DNA of 64,000 nucleotides from Medicago truncatula (GCF_003473485.1 NC_053042.1:41382762-41446761); one strand, 5' to 3'. Counted from the stretch's first letter, positions 47,128 to 60,215 are shown. The notes: generated by a model from the letters alone, not told the origin. Made by a program: numbers and translations.

Positions 47128-47878
47128 TATGTCCTCGTGAGCTTAACTCAGTTGGTATAAATAATGTATAATTAGAGCTGTCAAAAATAGGCCGGACTAA
47201 TGGACCGGGCCTAAAAACTAGCCCAAAAACACACTCGGGGTTTTTTTGGCCCAAACCCATTTGGCCATACAAAAAATGGGTTGGGCCGGGCTGTTCCATC
47301 GGGCTTTGGGCCGGTCCATTATTACTATTTAATTTGATTTTTTGTTATAAAAATGGTATATTTTTGAAAAAAAAATGATCAACTATTTTAAAATTTATCA
47401 ATAAAAAAATATTTAAATAAATGAACTTAATAAAAATGAATGAATTTACCTTAAAGTTTTAAAATTTTAAAGTTTATAAACTATTAATTTGATTTAGTTG
47501 AATGAATAATATAGAGTTTCATTAATATTCAATATTAATGTAAAAATTACTTACACTTTTATGTTCATCCAATCATATTTTAGAAAAAAATAGTGGTGAG
47601 CAATTAATATATATAAAAAGTGAATATATTTTAAAGTAAAAAATAAACGGGTCGGGCTGGCCCATGACCCACACAGGCCGGGCTGGGCTCTAGAATATGC
47701 ACCTCATTTATAATTGAGTAAGGCCGGGCTGCCCCATTTATGTAGTCGGACCTCTTGAGCCTGGATCGGACCAACCCATTTAACATTTTTATGCATAATA
47801 ATATGTAAGGTCCAGGGCTTCCCTAAAAAAAGAAATATATAAGGTCTGGGGTTGAACTTCTAAAAAAAAAAAAAAAAA
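47128..47878 (+). mobile_element. tRNA-derived SINE, split by a hAT insertion
   Basis: The left part (47128-47172) has TGAGCTTAACTCAGTTGGTA, an RNA polymerase III box A of tRNA type. The right part (47792-47878) has AAGGTCTGGGGTTGAACTTC, a decayed box B, and a run of A at the 3' end. The two parts are separated by the hAT element at 47173-47791. AAGTGA before the left end and after the A-tail may be the SINE's own duplication. Confidence 0.65.
47173..47791. mobile_element. Non-autonomous hAT-type element inside the SINE
   Basis: The left end is TAGAGCTGTCAAAAATAGGCC and the reversed right end is TAAAAATGTTAAATGGG, which match imperfectly. The 8-bp flanks are TGTATAAT (47165-47172) and TGCATAAT (47792-47799). 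The interior is rich in GGCCGGGC / GCCCAAA motifs and has no coding capacity. Confidence 0.7.
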
Positions 47879-48539
47879 GTGACCAAGGTTGATACATGTG
47901 CTTGGGAGGACCTACAATCGAGTGCACCGAACCCTTTCACATTAGCTTGCATGTGACTGTGAGCAGGGAACGGAGTTTCACATGCTATTTTAAGAAAGAT
48001 ATAAACCCCCACTGACCTTTTGTATTTACATATTTGCATACACATTCTTCTTCTTGAAACAGACACTTGAGGGTCAGATAATGGATAAAAACTTAGTGTT
48101 TGAGACCCACCTCATCCAAGTGGGTGAATTAACGACTTTCAAGAAAAAACCTTTTTCCTAATTAATGGCTGACACGTGTGGAACCTTGCCTATATAACTG
48201 TCAAATACCAGATCACCAGATGGTGACATGTCTATGCTTAGGAGAGCTCTCAAATAATAAGTAGGATCGGTAGGATGGGCTAACACGGTCCATATTTCAA
48301 TACTATTATTCTTAAAAAAATGATTTCAAATATACAACAAATTTACACTATGTATCATGTATGTTAAGAGTTAGCACTATGTATCATATTTCAATACTAT
48401 GTCACACAAGGTAGAACTTGGGTGTTTGTCATATTAAATAGAGTGTTTGTCACAAACAAAATATAGACTATTTGTCATAATATATCTCATCAACACCTTA
48501 AGAATTAAAATGTGTTTTATCATAAAAAAAAAGACTTAA

Positions 48540-49205
48540 AAATGTATTATTGTCCCCCTATTTAAAAAATAAATAAAGTTTTGACCCTCTATTTTGAAAT
48601 TGATTTTTCCCCCTTGATCACTTTTTTTTGTCCCCTGTATCATTTTTTATGACATGCCTTAATCGTTCATAACTTGACAACAGGGGCGGAGCCACCCCCA
48701 CCTAGTCTGGACACTAGTCCAGACTCAACTTCTACTTTCTTTATAGCAAGTATAGCCATTACTAGAACCTCTCGTTTTTTCTGTGGATTTTGTTAAAGAT
48801 TTAGATTTTCAGGTAAATATAATACCTTCGTGAGTAACTGTTTCCTTATGATTTTAGAATCCGCATGAAAGGTATATCCGCAGAAAATGTGCAATTATAC
48901 GCATGAAGAAAGTAACATTATATGGGAATTGAGAAGTCTATAAAATTATACGCAGGAAATGTGCAATTTTTGTCCAAGCTCTATAAAATTCCTAGCTCCA
49001 CCACTGCTTGACAACACTTATTAGATCACACACATGACCATGAAAATATGTATAATGAGTGTTGTTTCCATAATGAATAAATTACAATATCAAATTGGAT
49101 TCAAAATGAGATGATTGACCAAAATTTCGAGAGAAAAAAATATGAAATAGGATGACCAAAAAATCAATTTTTAAAAGGACAAAACTAAGATATCTTTATT
49201 TAGGT
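48540..49205. mobile_element. Degenerate TIR element hosting a hAT MITE
   Basis: Left GACTTAAAAATGTATTATTGTCCCCC and right ...GGACAAAACTAAGATATCTTTATTTAGG are imperfect inverted repeats, as are ATTGATTTTTCCCCC and GACCAAAAAATCAAT further in. No TSD was found. Confidence 0.4.
48681..49006. mobile_element. hAT-type MITE, 326 bp
   Basis: Ends are CAGGGGCGGAGCCAC and ...TAGCTCCACCACTG. The perfect 8-bp duplication CTTGACAA lies on both sides (48673-48680 and 49007-49014). Confidence 0.88.
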
Positions 49206-49997
49206 TTCATGTGATTCTTTACATAAACTATTTATACCTGCCATGATTGTTCAAATCCATGGTACTCTCAATGTTTGTTTTGGCCACAAAAAATGAATTT
49301 TATATGAAGAATCACACGAAAACATAAAAGGAAATGCACATAAGTTTTGTTCTTTCTAAAATAAAGGCCAATTATTTATTTTTTTAAATGGGAGACAAGA
49401 AATGCATTTAAGCCAATCACTTAAAAGAAAAACATATAAATAGTATGATGTAATAGAAGATTGATTCTAGGATGAGGGTTAAATTAAAACCTTGTGGAAC
49501 ATTTAAAATCATCATTAAATTTAATCCAAGATTTAGATTTGTTGAACATGTACATATGTTCACACACAATCCTACCCATATTTCTTCCCTATTTGTGTCA
49601 TAGTCAACTCACCAAAAAACTGTCGATGACCGGCTAGAAATAAATGAAACCGTGACAAAATCACAAAAATTTTATTAGCGTATGCATGATATTTGATGGT
49701 GGTTGGAATTTAGCAAAATAGAAGAAGAGGAACGGGACATTGTGTACATATTTCTTACAAAGTAACTTTTTTAAGAGAATAAAAATATAATTGTCATATT
49801 AAAAAATGTTAAAAATTTGTAAATTTAGCTTTTCAAAAGATAAAATATTGTTGAATTCAATATAAAAAAGTTACTTTTTAAGGCATTGCTCCATGTAACG
49901 AAAATATATTAACGAAAAATTCACGAAAGATATGAGTGCCTATTAAAAAGGACCCACAAACCATATATGTCCAGTTTGTGTTGAATAAAATAAATAT

Positions 49998-50448
49998 GGC
50001 TAAATTACCTTTTTGGTCCTTTAACTATTAAATTGGTATCGGATTAGTCCTCTAACTAAAAATTGATTTATTTCGGTCCTCTCAATTTATCATCGTTACT
50101 ACATTTAGTCCTTTCTGTTAGTTTTATTCAAATAAACGTTAGGGTTTGTGTTATGTGGGTCCTCTAACTTTATTTATTAGTATCATTTTGGTCCTATTCC
50201 TTGTTAAGGTATTAGGATTAAATAGTGACCGATATTATTGGTAACTGTTATGATTCATATGTATGTGTGAAACAGGGGGTCAGGTACCCACATAACACAA
50301 ACCCTAATGTTTATTTGAATAAAACTAACAGAAAAGACTAAATGTAGTAACAGTGAGAAACTTAGAGAACCGAAATAAATCAATTTTTAGTTAGAGGACC
50401 AATCTGATACCAACTAAATAGTTAGAGGACCAAAAAGGTAATTAAGCC
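49998..50448. mobile_element. MULE-type MITE, 451 bp
   Basis: Ends are GGCTAAATTACCTTTTTGGTCC and ...GGACCAAAAAGGTAATTAAGCC. The perfect 9-bp duplication AATAAATAT flanks it (49989-49997 and 50449-50457). A second, older copy lies at 59509-59959. Confidence 0.9.
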
Positions 50449-50739
50449 AATAAATATTGTTTAATTGTGTAATTTCATTGTCTTGATTACTCTTAATGCA
50501 TTCTTTCATGATAATCGTGGAATTTTGAAAAAAAACTCGAGTTCAATCTTTAATTGAAATAACTAATAAATAGACTTTACATAATCTTTCACAAGGGAAA
50601 ATACCGAAAGAACAAAATAATCTTGTCAAAAATTTATATATCTTCTAGGAGTTGAAAGTTATATAACAACAATTACTGTAATTACTAACGTTTTTAATTC
50701 AAAAAAAAAAAAAAAAACTCCATATATATATATATATGA

Positions 50740-51515
50740 GATAGAATCCGTTGATACCCGGTGTCAATGGATTCGTTGACACCAAATCCTAACCTTTAAC
50801 TTCATTCGATCAAATGGCTCTTATTAAATCACTTAATCCCACACAAATGTCCTTCGTACTAGATTCATGGACGTTTCTTCGCCTATCTTGTTGAGATTCT
50901 CGAGAAAACAATTGTAGGATACATACAAATTTTGATTGCCGATTTCATTCATTCACGAGCTTTGTTTCTTTTGTTAGTTATTGGAGTGCAACGTTATTAT
51001 ATTTGGGAGAAAGAACAAATTGTTTTCCCCTCAAAATAAAACAAAAAGCAAATTGTTTCGGAATTTCTAAGGATAGATGGAATGATGGATTCCAGAGATT
51101 AGATTTGTAAAAAGACATTAGGTTAAACATATGTATTTCAATATATTTTTCAATTCAACTCCATCATTAATTTTTTTTTTGAAGGAAACTCCATCACTAA
51201 TTGAATAGAGGACTTTTAATTTCTAAAAGCATCAAATTAGATTGATGAAACGTCTAAGCAAGTGTACCTAGTGGTGAAGGAGATGAATGAAAACCATAGA
51301 TAGCGTAAGAACGAAAGAATGAAGACAGGAGAAGTGTCAGGTGTATGCTTAGGTTCGTTTAGGAAACAAGAGGATCTTTAGGAAAGGAGATATGAAATAC
51401 TAAATGTTCACATTAAGATTTTGATGAATGATTATTGACTTTAGATAAAAAGAAATCAACGTCTAAAATTTGGTGTCAACGAATCCGTTGACACCTGGTA
51501 TCAATGGATCCTATC
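50740..51515. mobile_element. TIR element with GTTGACACC-rich ends
   Basis: The left end GATAGAATCCGTTGATACCCGG continues into GGATTCGTTGACACCAAAT; the right end has the reverse of both, ATTTGGTGTCAACGAATCC and GGTATCAATGGATCCTATC. The interior holds no gene. No convincing TSD was found. Confidence 0.65.
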
Positions 51516-52008
51516 TTTCTCTATATACATATATTCTAATCATTTTTTTCGTAAACAAAATTGATAGTTAACACGAGCCCTTAAATAAAAACGAACGACT
51601 CATAGCAATCCTTGGATCGTCTCTCAACATTAAAGAAACGTGACTCAACCATAGAACAATTTTGAATTTATTTGTTGATGATTGTTTGTGGATAACAGGT
51701 GTCCTTGCATTCAAGTAGATGAAATAAGCCTAGAAAACATGTTACAAGAGATTGTTTGATAAGAAAACTTGCCCTATTCGAACAATGAAGGTACACGGAT
51801 CTTTTCCACATTCTAACATAGTGTGGTCCATTTTGTAACATAGTTTGGTTAGGTAGGTGTGGTTTGTAACTTTGTACATTACATAAAATTTAAGCTTGTT
51901 ACATCAATGTCCTTGAATTGAGTTTATTTTATGTCTTATTATACACCGGAGTAATTTCATCAAGGTAAATGGACCCGGTTTTTTATATGAATGAATCTAT
52001 TTTTTTTA

Positions 52009-52437
52009 GGTTTAAATATGTATTTCATCCTTGCAATTAGGGGTCGTTTAAAAATTGGTCCCTGTATTCGCTAATCCTTGCAAACTAGCCTTCCAATCAT
52101 TAATCATTTAAAATTTCGTTCTTTGACCAACTTAATCACTGCTATGTCACTAATTTGATGACGTGGCAATCACTACCACACATGAAATTCCAATTTTGCC
52201 CTTAAGAAGAGGACAAAATATTGAAGAAAGAATTGGAAACCCAGGGGTAAAATTGGAATTTCATGTGTGACAGTGATTGCCACGTCATCAAATTAGTGAC
52301 GTGGCAGTGATTAAGTGGGGAGAGTGACGAAATTTTAAATGATTAATCAATGTAAGGGTAAATTGCCAGGATTAGCGATTACAAAAACCAATTTTTAAAC
52401 GACCCCCAATTGCAAGGATGAAATACATATTTAAGCC
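52009..52437. mobile_element. MULE-type MITE, 429 bp
   Basis: Ends are GGTTTAAATATGTATTTCATCC and ...GGATGAAATACATATTTAAGCC, with inverted similarity continuing for well over 50 bp. The flanks TTTTTTTTA and TTCTTTTTA (52000-52008 and 52438-52446) are a 9-bp duplication with one change. An ATTTTGCCC/GGGTAAAAT-type inner pairing makes the element almost wholly self-complementary. Confidence 0.85.
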
Positions 52438-52449
52438 TTCTTTTTATTA

Positions 52450-54860
52450 AAAGAGCATACTTGCATGTGCTTAGACTTAGTGTTGAGAAATAACAAATTG
52501 CGCTTGAATTTGATTTCCAACATATCAAATGTTTCTGTATATATCATTTGAGGTATACTTAGGGAGTTAGGGGAGATTAATCTACTCTATATATATAAGC
52601 AGCTTACCTTAATGTAATCATTGTGTCTTGGTTTCAAAATTTTGAATTGTGTTCCAAGCGTTTCACTTTAATTTGGTACACATTATTTTCATTCAAGCGA
52701 GTAATCATATGCTAATAAGCATTTTATCCTAATTCTAAAACATAATAATTTGAGTATTGGCCCATGGTTTTTCTTTTGTCTCGTTAAGGAGGATCATCAA
52801 GTGACGTTGTTCTCCACCTCTTTGGTTATATAATTAAGTTAATTTTTGCTTGTGTGTGTTTTTCCCAATATCTTGCAGTCAATATTGAAGTTTTGACCAA
52901 GGAATAATTTACTATCGGTTTTTTTAATCTAAGCCTTTGAAATATCTTCGTATATAGCTATTACTATCATAGCGCCGTCTAATTAATTTGATTCTTAAAA
53001 CAAGTTATTTAAGTTCATATATCAATCTACAACAACTGTATTTCCAAAATTTTCGGAATCATTGTCTCTATGTTCTCGGATTAAATATATTTTGTTGTAT
53101 TTGTTTATTTGGAAAGACACTAGATTTTTTATTTTTTTTAGGTGATAAATTACAATGCATGTGTATGCAGAAAAGCCATGTTTTCTGGGGTGTCGTTTTC
53201 TGCTGAGATAATGTAACCTGAATCTGTAATTGAATAACTGGATGCATGTGATGCCAAATGACATGTCATATTTGGATCAAAAGTGTTCGCATATTCTTCA
53301 ATACCGAGCCAACCATAGAAGCAATATGCAATATTCTAACTATTTATTAATGATTCTTTTGTTTTTTTTCCCAACTTCTTTGGTCTTATCAAAATCATAG
53401 CAATAGGCCAAAAGTGAAAACAAAAATACAACAATCACCCTTTCAATTCAACACCTTAATTATTGAACAACTACGTGTTTGCTAGTACAATTTAGAGATA
53501 TATATCTTGAAGTTAGATTTAATTTTATTATTAAAAGGAATAACTTTTCAATTAGAAGAAGGTTAAGATAAACTATCAATATCGTTGTACCTAAACGTTG
53601 ATAAATCAAATTAAAGCTATATTCGAATGTAGTAGTCACTGAAAAAAACAGCGCAACTTAAACACAAAACGCATGCATGATAAATCTAAATTTTTTATGG
53701 TAAATTAATTTAATATGTGATGCCTCAAGACTCAAGAGTCAATATTAATATTATTAATAGAGACTATACGTACAACTGCAACCACATATGACTTGTTTGG
53801 TTGGTTTGATTAGTGATAAGTGGCAGTTAAGCCAAGCTTTTTAATAAAGAGTAGAATTTAGATGGTGGAAATTAGGGCAACCACAAAACGACAATATAAG
53901 AGCTGTAGCTTTTGAGTTGTCAGGTCCAATGAAATGAATGACGGTACACTTAAGCAATGAGAGGTCACATTAAGTTGGGTCCAAACCCAGTATGCGACAA
54001 AATGCGTGTCAAACAAAGGAACTTCACCCATTTACACATTCAATGAACACGGCATCATAGTTTGTCCCAAAATAAATATGAGGATTGTGATGTTTTGAGA
54101 GGGTTCGTAACGTTTCTCTTCGCAAAAGCTCTTCAGTATTGTTCATTTGAAAAGTAACATTCAATTTTATTGAAAGAAAAAAACAAGTGTCTCATTGTTT
54201 GTTGATTTGAGAATTAGTTTCATAACATGTCTAATAACTTGAGATGCTTGTTGAGGATCAAAACCCTAGTTATGATGGTTAGGAAAAAATATATTGTGTT
54301 CTATTGTGGTGATGCCATGGCACACCCAACACTGCCTATTTATATATTTGTCTACTATAACATGAGATATGTATATACACTTTATAACTTTTTATCGGTT
54401 CTCGTCAAACAAAACTTTTCCTTTCTTTCTGTAATGACCTAAAAACCAACACATGATAAAATAAACACATACATGGAGACGAGAAATGTCATAATTTGGG
54501 TTCGAACCTAGAAATCTATATAAAATATTTTCAGAATCAAACCACTAAACTGTAACAATGAGAAACAAATGAATTAACAAAATCAACATGAAAATAAGTT
54601 ATTGTACCCAAAAAACATGAAAAAATAAGTGTCAGTCTAACATATATATTATATAACAAAATTTTAGTTATTATATGGATTGATAGGAATTTATTTTTAA
54701 ACAAAGCCAATTGTTAGTGTATATGCATGTAAATAGCATAAGTTTTGTGAGCATTTTGAAATTGTTAGTGTTAGTCTGGGATTGATAGGAATTTTGTAGT
54801 TTATTAATTTTTGAAGTTTTAGTATAAAAACAAAAACTTCTAAATATTGCAAAAAAAATA
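52450..54860. other. Intergenic DNA
   Basis: No gene is supported. Short open frames at 52988-53206 (+), 53022-53264 (-) and 54227-54442 (+) show no domain. Confidence 0.5.
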
Positions 54861-54871
54861 TGTTAAAATAA

Positions 54872-55495
54872 GAGAAATTCTTGCATGCAAACGCACCTAA
54901 CACATAAGATTTTACAAACAACCACTAATAACTTGACACCTCATTTTTTATTTATTTATGTTAAAAAAAATATTGTGTAGTCACTTTGCAACTGTTTTTC
55001 TTTTTTTGTTTTCTCTTCTGTATAACTATTGTAGCAAACTATTTCCATAATTTCTTCCTCCCTCATATCATCAACCCATCTTGTGTCGTCAGTTTGCAAC
55101 TGTTTTTCTTCTTCTCTAAACAAAATTAACAGATCGCTAGAAAGGATTCACTCTTATGTGCATTTGACTTGTGAGGTTATTAAACCTTATTGCTCCATGA
55201 TATTATTATGAGTGCTTCATGTTGTAAAACTTGTGTTGGTCGATTTAAGACCACCATTAAAAGTACCATGTATAGGATGCATCATAAGTAATGGTTATGT
55301 AAATTGGAAGCAAATAAAGAAAACAAAAAAAGAAAAAACAGTTTTCCACCACACGAGAGAGAAATGTTGCACGATATTTCCAACTTTTTTTATTTTATTT
55401 TTTTAACATAAATGAATAAAAAATGAGGTGTCAAGTTATTAGTGGTTGTTTGTAAAATCTTATGTGTTAGGTGTGTTTGCATGCAAGAATTTCTC
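54872..55495. mobile_element. MULE-type TIR element, 624 bp
   Basis: Inverted ends of about 100 bp start GAGAAATTCTTGCATGCAAACG and end ...TTTGCATGCAAGAATTTCTC. The perfect 9-bp duplication TTAAAATAA flanks it (54863-54871 and 55496-55504). The interior holds a partial direct repeat (TTTGCAACTGTTTTTCTT twice) and no gene. Confidence 0.9.
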
Positions 55496-56199
55496 TTAAA
55501 ATAAAATAATTGAACTTGTTGATGGATGGTGTTGTTAATGGTAGTTTAGAAAAAAAAAAGAGGGAAGAGCTGTTGCTGTACAGATACAACAACTACTACT
55601 TTGCTGTACCACACGTGTCCTTTAATGGGAGAATGGACAAAAGTTCTCAAAGAAGAGGCGAAGGGTGCCATTTAAGTTTAACCATACATATACCCCTTGG
55701 CTGACCCCGCCACCTTTGTTGATGTACCTGTCCTAATTCCTGTCATTATATGGAAGGGATTTGGATTCATTGATGCTAAATGCTATGATGGGAAATTCAC
55801 CATGACTTTTGTGTATTTTGGTTCATTTTCTGAATGAAAGAAAATTAATAGATAAATTGAGCAACGTAAAAGAGGTATCAACATAATTTAAATTACGGTA
55901 ACAACTGAACGTGACTTTCTTGGTTTTGGATCACATTTGCTGCTAAGAAATAATAACAGTGTGAGTAGTTCGCTTCACATAAAAATAGATTACTCACATT
56001 TTTATATAATTATAAACCAGAAGATTATTAAGTCAATGACCAATCTTTAATACAAAGAAGAAAACAAAACAAAAAAATCAATATATTCTGTCTGAAATAT
56101 GAAAAACTCAATCTTTAATACAAAGAAGCACTGGAGGAAGTACTTTACTAATCACAAATCCAAATTTCACAATAAAGGTTGCATTTGACGTGGTGAATA

Positions 56200-56395
56200 A
56201 TTCATAAGCACTTGCATGCACTTGTCCTTATGGTTGTTGATCGTAAGGGTGTCTTTGTTGATGTTTATTTTCGGGTGTTCCGTCAATATACGTCGTCTTA
56301 GTTTGTACTTTCTATAACGTATGTCTCTGTTCGTCTTGTGCAGAGACTTGGTTTTTAATAAAATTTTGCTGATTCAAAAAAAATAAAAAATAAAA
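56200..56395 (+). mobile_element. LINE 3' end fragment with A-rich tail
   Basis: The phrase TCGTAAGGGTGTCTTTGTTG and the end TAATAAAATTTTGCTGATTC followed by interrupted A-runs look like a plant LINE 3' UTR and tail. No coding part remains. Confidence 0.5.
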
Positions 56396-56889
56396 ACTAG
56401 CTTCTTGATTTTGGGGGTGTACGATATCAGGATCTTTCATAGGGTCTGGCTATAACGGCCCAATTTTGCAATTAGGCCCTCTATATGCATCACGCTAGTC
56501 TCAACTTTCATGGCGGAGAATTATTATATGTACCCCCGCAAAAATATATTGACCCTGCATTTTCCACTTTCGATAAAAACAATATCCTTCTTTAATTTTT
56601 TAGCCAAACACCCTAACGCTTCTGTTCTGGCCCTTTCGGTCATTCGGTGTATGCTCTTCCATTTAGAATCCAAGAACCAACCTCTTTTAACATATTCAGA
56701 GCAAAATAAAACTATGTGATAGTTGGATTAATTGTGAGTTCAAAAATTGAAGCATTTCAATATACAATAATCGAAATTTAGTTTCTTTTTTTAACTAAAA
56801 GCAATGAAGACCTTTAATTTAGAGTTCTTGAACGGAGCTCTCGTGTATATATCAATCTTTTATAATTTTTTAATAACAATACCTAATAA

Positions 56890-57140
56890 GCACTTAGTCA
56901 CTCCAATTGAGACCCTATGACAAAAAGTCTAAATCGGTTCCACCACTGACTCTTCATCATTTACATTTCAACGATACAATGATTATTTTAATAAAAAGTA
57001 GTGTGAGGTCCACTTAAAAATGGGGTCTTAAGTGAGACTTTGAGTTTTAGAAGACCTCAAAAAATATTTCCCTAGTGAGGGTACCTATTAGGTACCGGGT
57101 CTTAAATGGTTAAGACCTCTCGCCATTGAGGATGCTCATT
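56890..57140. mobile_element. Probable Tourist-like fragment
   Basis: CACTCCAATTGAGACCCTATG on one side, and GGTCTTAAGTGAGAC and CGCCATTGAGGATGCTC on the other, resemble the ends of PIF/Harbinger MITEs (GAGCATC...CAATG). Borders are not resolved. Confidence 0.35.
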
Positions 57141-57712
57141 CTTTCAGTATTGTGTGTTGTGGCAACCGGCAAGTATGAGTTAGAAATCTTACATTGAGTG
57201 AACAAATGAGTGGTTGACAATATATAAATGAGAGAACTCGTAAATCTAATTTCTCAAAGTTTTATATAAAGATCTGGTGTGTCTGCTCCACCAGCTCGTC
57301 GATGACCAAACATTATGAAATCATAAGGGTGTTAGGTGATTCAATTAACCTTGTAACTTTGGATATTCGGTTATATACATTATTTGTCTCATGTTGCATC
57401 AACACTTAAAATCACACTTTTATCTTTTAGCAATAAACTACATGGTTTTTGTCGTTGTAGGCGTCTCTAACATTTTGGAGGTTTTGTTCAAATTTTGAAC
57501 CCTCAAAATTTTGGACTACAGGATTTGTATTTAAAGGAATTTAATCCCTTAAAAATTGATATATGCTTGTACCGAAAAAAAAAAATGATATATGCTAGAA
57601 TTTGGACCTTTAAACAATTAAGGTTCAAATATTGACATGTTATAACGACAGTATTTTCAAAGAGAAAAAAAAAATAAAAATTGTTGTTGCTCATAAAAGA
57701 AAACTGGATCAG

Positions 57713-57815
57713 TCTCCGTGAGCATAACTCAGTTGACAGGGAGGGGTCGAGAAATCCCACTTATTCACTTTACAAAAAAGATGAATTCTAGCCACTAGAC
57801 TACTTGTCAAAAAAA
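57713..57815 (+). mobile_element. Internally deleted tRNA-derived SINE
   Basis: CCGTGAGCATAACTCAGTTG (box A type) is followed by CCCACTTATTCACTTTAC, GATGAATTCTAGCCACTAG, ACTACTTGTC and a run of 13 A. The head matches the SINE at 47128, while the box B segment is missing. Confidence 0.6.
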
Positions 57816-58444
57816 AAAAAAACCTCGATCAACAACAATTTTTTCTTTTTTGAACTTTAAAATGTTTGTTATAAGAGGTTCGACAAAAATTCAAAATCAT
57901 ACGAGAAATCAAACACTCAACCTAGGTATGTTGCGCACACTCAATATCGAGTTGAACCTCGTCACTCTTTTAAGTATCTACGTCCATCCAAAAAAACAAA
58001 CATAGATTTTGTCAACATAGTTTTGTCCGAAGAATGAAATACCACAAACACAATCCAGATCCCCCTGCAATCCATGAATCTTGTAAGCAGATTATTACGC
58101 CACATCTGTACTTTAAATTACTTGATTTTTTAGGGTTGGGACAATTCAAAAATTGTTCTGTTCTTGACAACTTCTTTTCTTTCTATAAAAATATGTATGT
58201 ACTCAAATAAAAACCAATGTCCAATTCACTTTGATACAAAATCATAGCAACAAACAAGTGCAAATCCTATTCTATTATCATCATCCAAAATTTTCAACTA
58301 CAATCAACAACTGGATTACAAAAATAAAATTGAAGAAACTAATTCACCCAACACAACTTATAAAGGGGAAAAACTACTCAAGAGAAGAAAAAACGCCAGA
58401 TTCACATGCATGAGGGAGGGACAATAGCTTCTTGGTGTTATGGA

Positions 58445-58618
58445 TCAGATGGTGCAGCCATAGGACAGGAAGAAGAAGCAGAGCATAGAGACAAGAGCGA
58501 CTGACTCGAAAGCCGTAACGATTCCCCACACAAATTCATCCACAATGGAGATGTTTATGAGCTCCGACCACCGCGTTGCTGATAATTTCAACATTACCCT
58601 ACGGAATACTGATGCCAT
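58445..58618 (-). CDS. Small single-pass membrane protein, about 57 aa
   Basis: The frame runs from ATG at 58618 (MASVFRRVM) to a stop at 58445; an in-frame ATG at 58630 would add four residues. The N-terminal half is basic with KLSATRWSEL (11-20); residues about 29-53 are hydrophobic with one central Glu (TAFESVALVSMLCFFFL), so a single membrane span close to the C terminus is expected, ending GCTI. The base composition is much less AT-rich than the surroundings and looks coding. A pyrimidine/purine-biased leader (58650-58680) precedes it on the gene's strand. It resembles short conserved plant proteins of unknown function that I can only place from memory; no function is claimed. Confidence 0.55.
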   Translation of the reverse strand: MASVFRRVMLKLSATRWSELINISIVDEFVWGIVTAFESVALVSMLCFFFLSYGCTI

Positions 58619-58774
58619 TGGCGAACACACTGTTTCAAATCAAAACGCCTCTCTTTTCTTTTCTTTTCTTTCTCTTTGTGTGCAAAATAATAATAGGGAT
58701 GAGAGATTCGGGTATTTATTTGAAGATTTTAATCACCACCGTAATAATGGTTGTAAATGGTTAAATTATTAATA

Positions 58775-59063
58775 CTTACGTCCCTAATTATAAGACTCTT
58801 TTGAGAATTTTTTTGTCCGTTTTTATAAGACCCCTTTGTAAATTCCAAATACATTAATTATTTCTTTACATACATGCCCCTATTTATTATACATCTTTTT
58901 CTTCAATCAATAATAAATAACATGTTGAAAACATAAACCAACTCTCTTTTAAAGGATAAAATTGTAAAAACAATAGTAATTACAAACATGTTTAATACAA
59001 ATATCTATTATCTTAATTCCTGTTATTTTTTCAAAAGGACCCTATAATTAAGAACGGAGGTAG
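58775..59063. mobile_element. Stowaway-like MITE, same family as 11117
   Basis: Begins CTTACGTCCCTAATTATAAG and ends ...TATAATTAAGAACGGAGGTAG, with TA on both sides (58773-58774 and 59064-59065). It is in reverse orientation relative to the 11117 copy. It sits about 155 bp upstream of the small-protein gene's start. Confidence 0.8.
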
Positions 59064-59508
59064 TAGTATGCTGAGTTGGCATTGGCATGTGATGCCTAGT
59101 AAGGAAAAGGAAATGGAGTGGGGTCTACTTCCATATAGGCGGTAAACACCATTTTTTGAACTGAAAGAAGGACTTTTGCAAAACGCGATTGTGATATTTC
59201 AACTTTTAACTAAAAAAAACATTCATATTTTTCTTCTATCAATCATTTAAGTGGTAAGAGATTTATACCTTTAAAAAAGTGACCATAAGTTCGAAATATA
59301 ATTCTTGCGTACATAGAAAATCATGTTGCAAGTATTATTTGAGTTGATGTTTGTGGAGTTAAATTTTAATAACGGAAAGATGTACATTTATAAAATTGTA
59401 GTTAGGATTCTCATGAAATTGCAGTCGAAAGAAACACAATTTTAACTGCTAGCGACCAGAATCACATGAATTTGAGATGGTGATGCCAACTTTTATCTAT
59501 TTTTTTAA

Positions 59509-59959
59509 GATTTAATTACTTTTTTGGTCCTCTAACTATTTAATTGGTATTAGATTGATCCTCTAACTAAAAATTGATTTATTTCGATCCTCTAAATTTC
59601 TCACCGTTATTATATTTAGTCATTTCTGTTAGTTTTATTCAAATAAACGTTAGAGTTTGTGTTATGTAGCTACCTGACCTCATGTTTCACACATACATAT
59701 GAACCATAACAGTTACTAATAATATCAGTCACTATTTAATCATAATATCTTAACAAGACATATGACCAAAATAATACTAATAAATAAAGTTAGAGGACCC
59801 ACATAATATAAACTCTAACGTTTATTTGAATAAAACTAACATAAATGACTAAATGTAGTAACGGTGAAAAACTTAGAAGACCGAAATAAATTAATTTTTA
59901 ATTAGAGGATCAATCCGATACCAATTAAGTAGTTAGATGACAAAAAAGATAATTTAACC
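59509..59959. mobile_element. Older copy of the 49998 MULE-type MITE
   Basis: It has the same order of landmarks (TTTTTTGGTCCTCTAACTA, AAAAATTGATTTATTTCG, TTAGTTTTATTCAAATAAACG, GTTAGATGACAAAAAAGATAA) as the 49998 copy. The ends have decayed, and the flanks are T-runs in which no exact TSD can be set. Confidence 0.8.
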
Positions 59960-60215
59960 TTTTTTTTTTAATGTGGAACCCATTAGTTCTTGAAGAGATA
60001 TGATTCTTGTATAATTGTCCGGAATTAATAGGTATTTATTATTTTCTTCCTCCAATAAAGATGTTTATAAGGACTCCCCATTGGAGTTAGAGATGCTCCA
60101 AGGGTACACTATTCAATATTCATCAAGAAAAATGTCCGATAAAAAATTAGTTAATAGATAGTAATAGTTAAGTTTCGACCTCTTTAAAAAATAGTTAAGT
60201 TTTGAGTTAATTTAA

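Noticed and set aside
47128..47150. tRNA gene suggested by GAGCTTAACTCAGTTGGTA
   Set aside because: Only box A is tRNA-like. There is no cloverleaf, and an A-tail follows, so it is a SINE.
57717..57740. tRNA gene suggested by GAGCATAACTCAGTTG
   Set aside because: Same reason: a tRNA-derived SINE fragment with a poly-A end.
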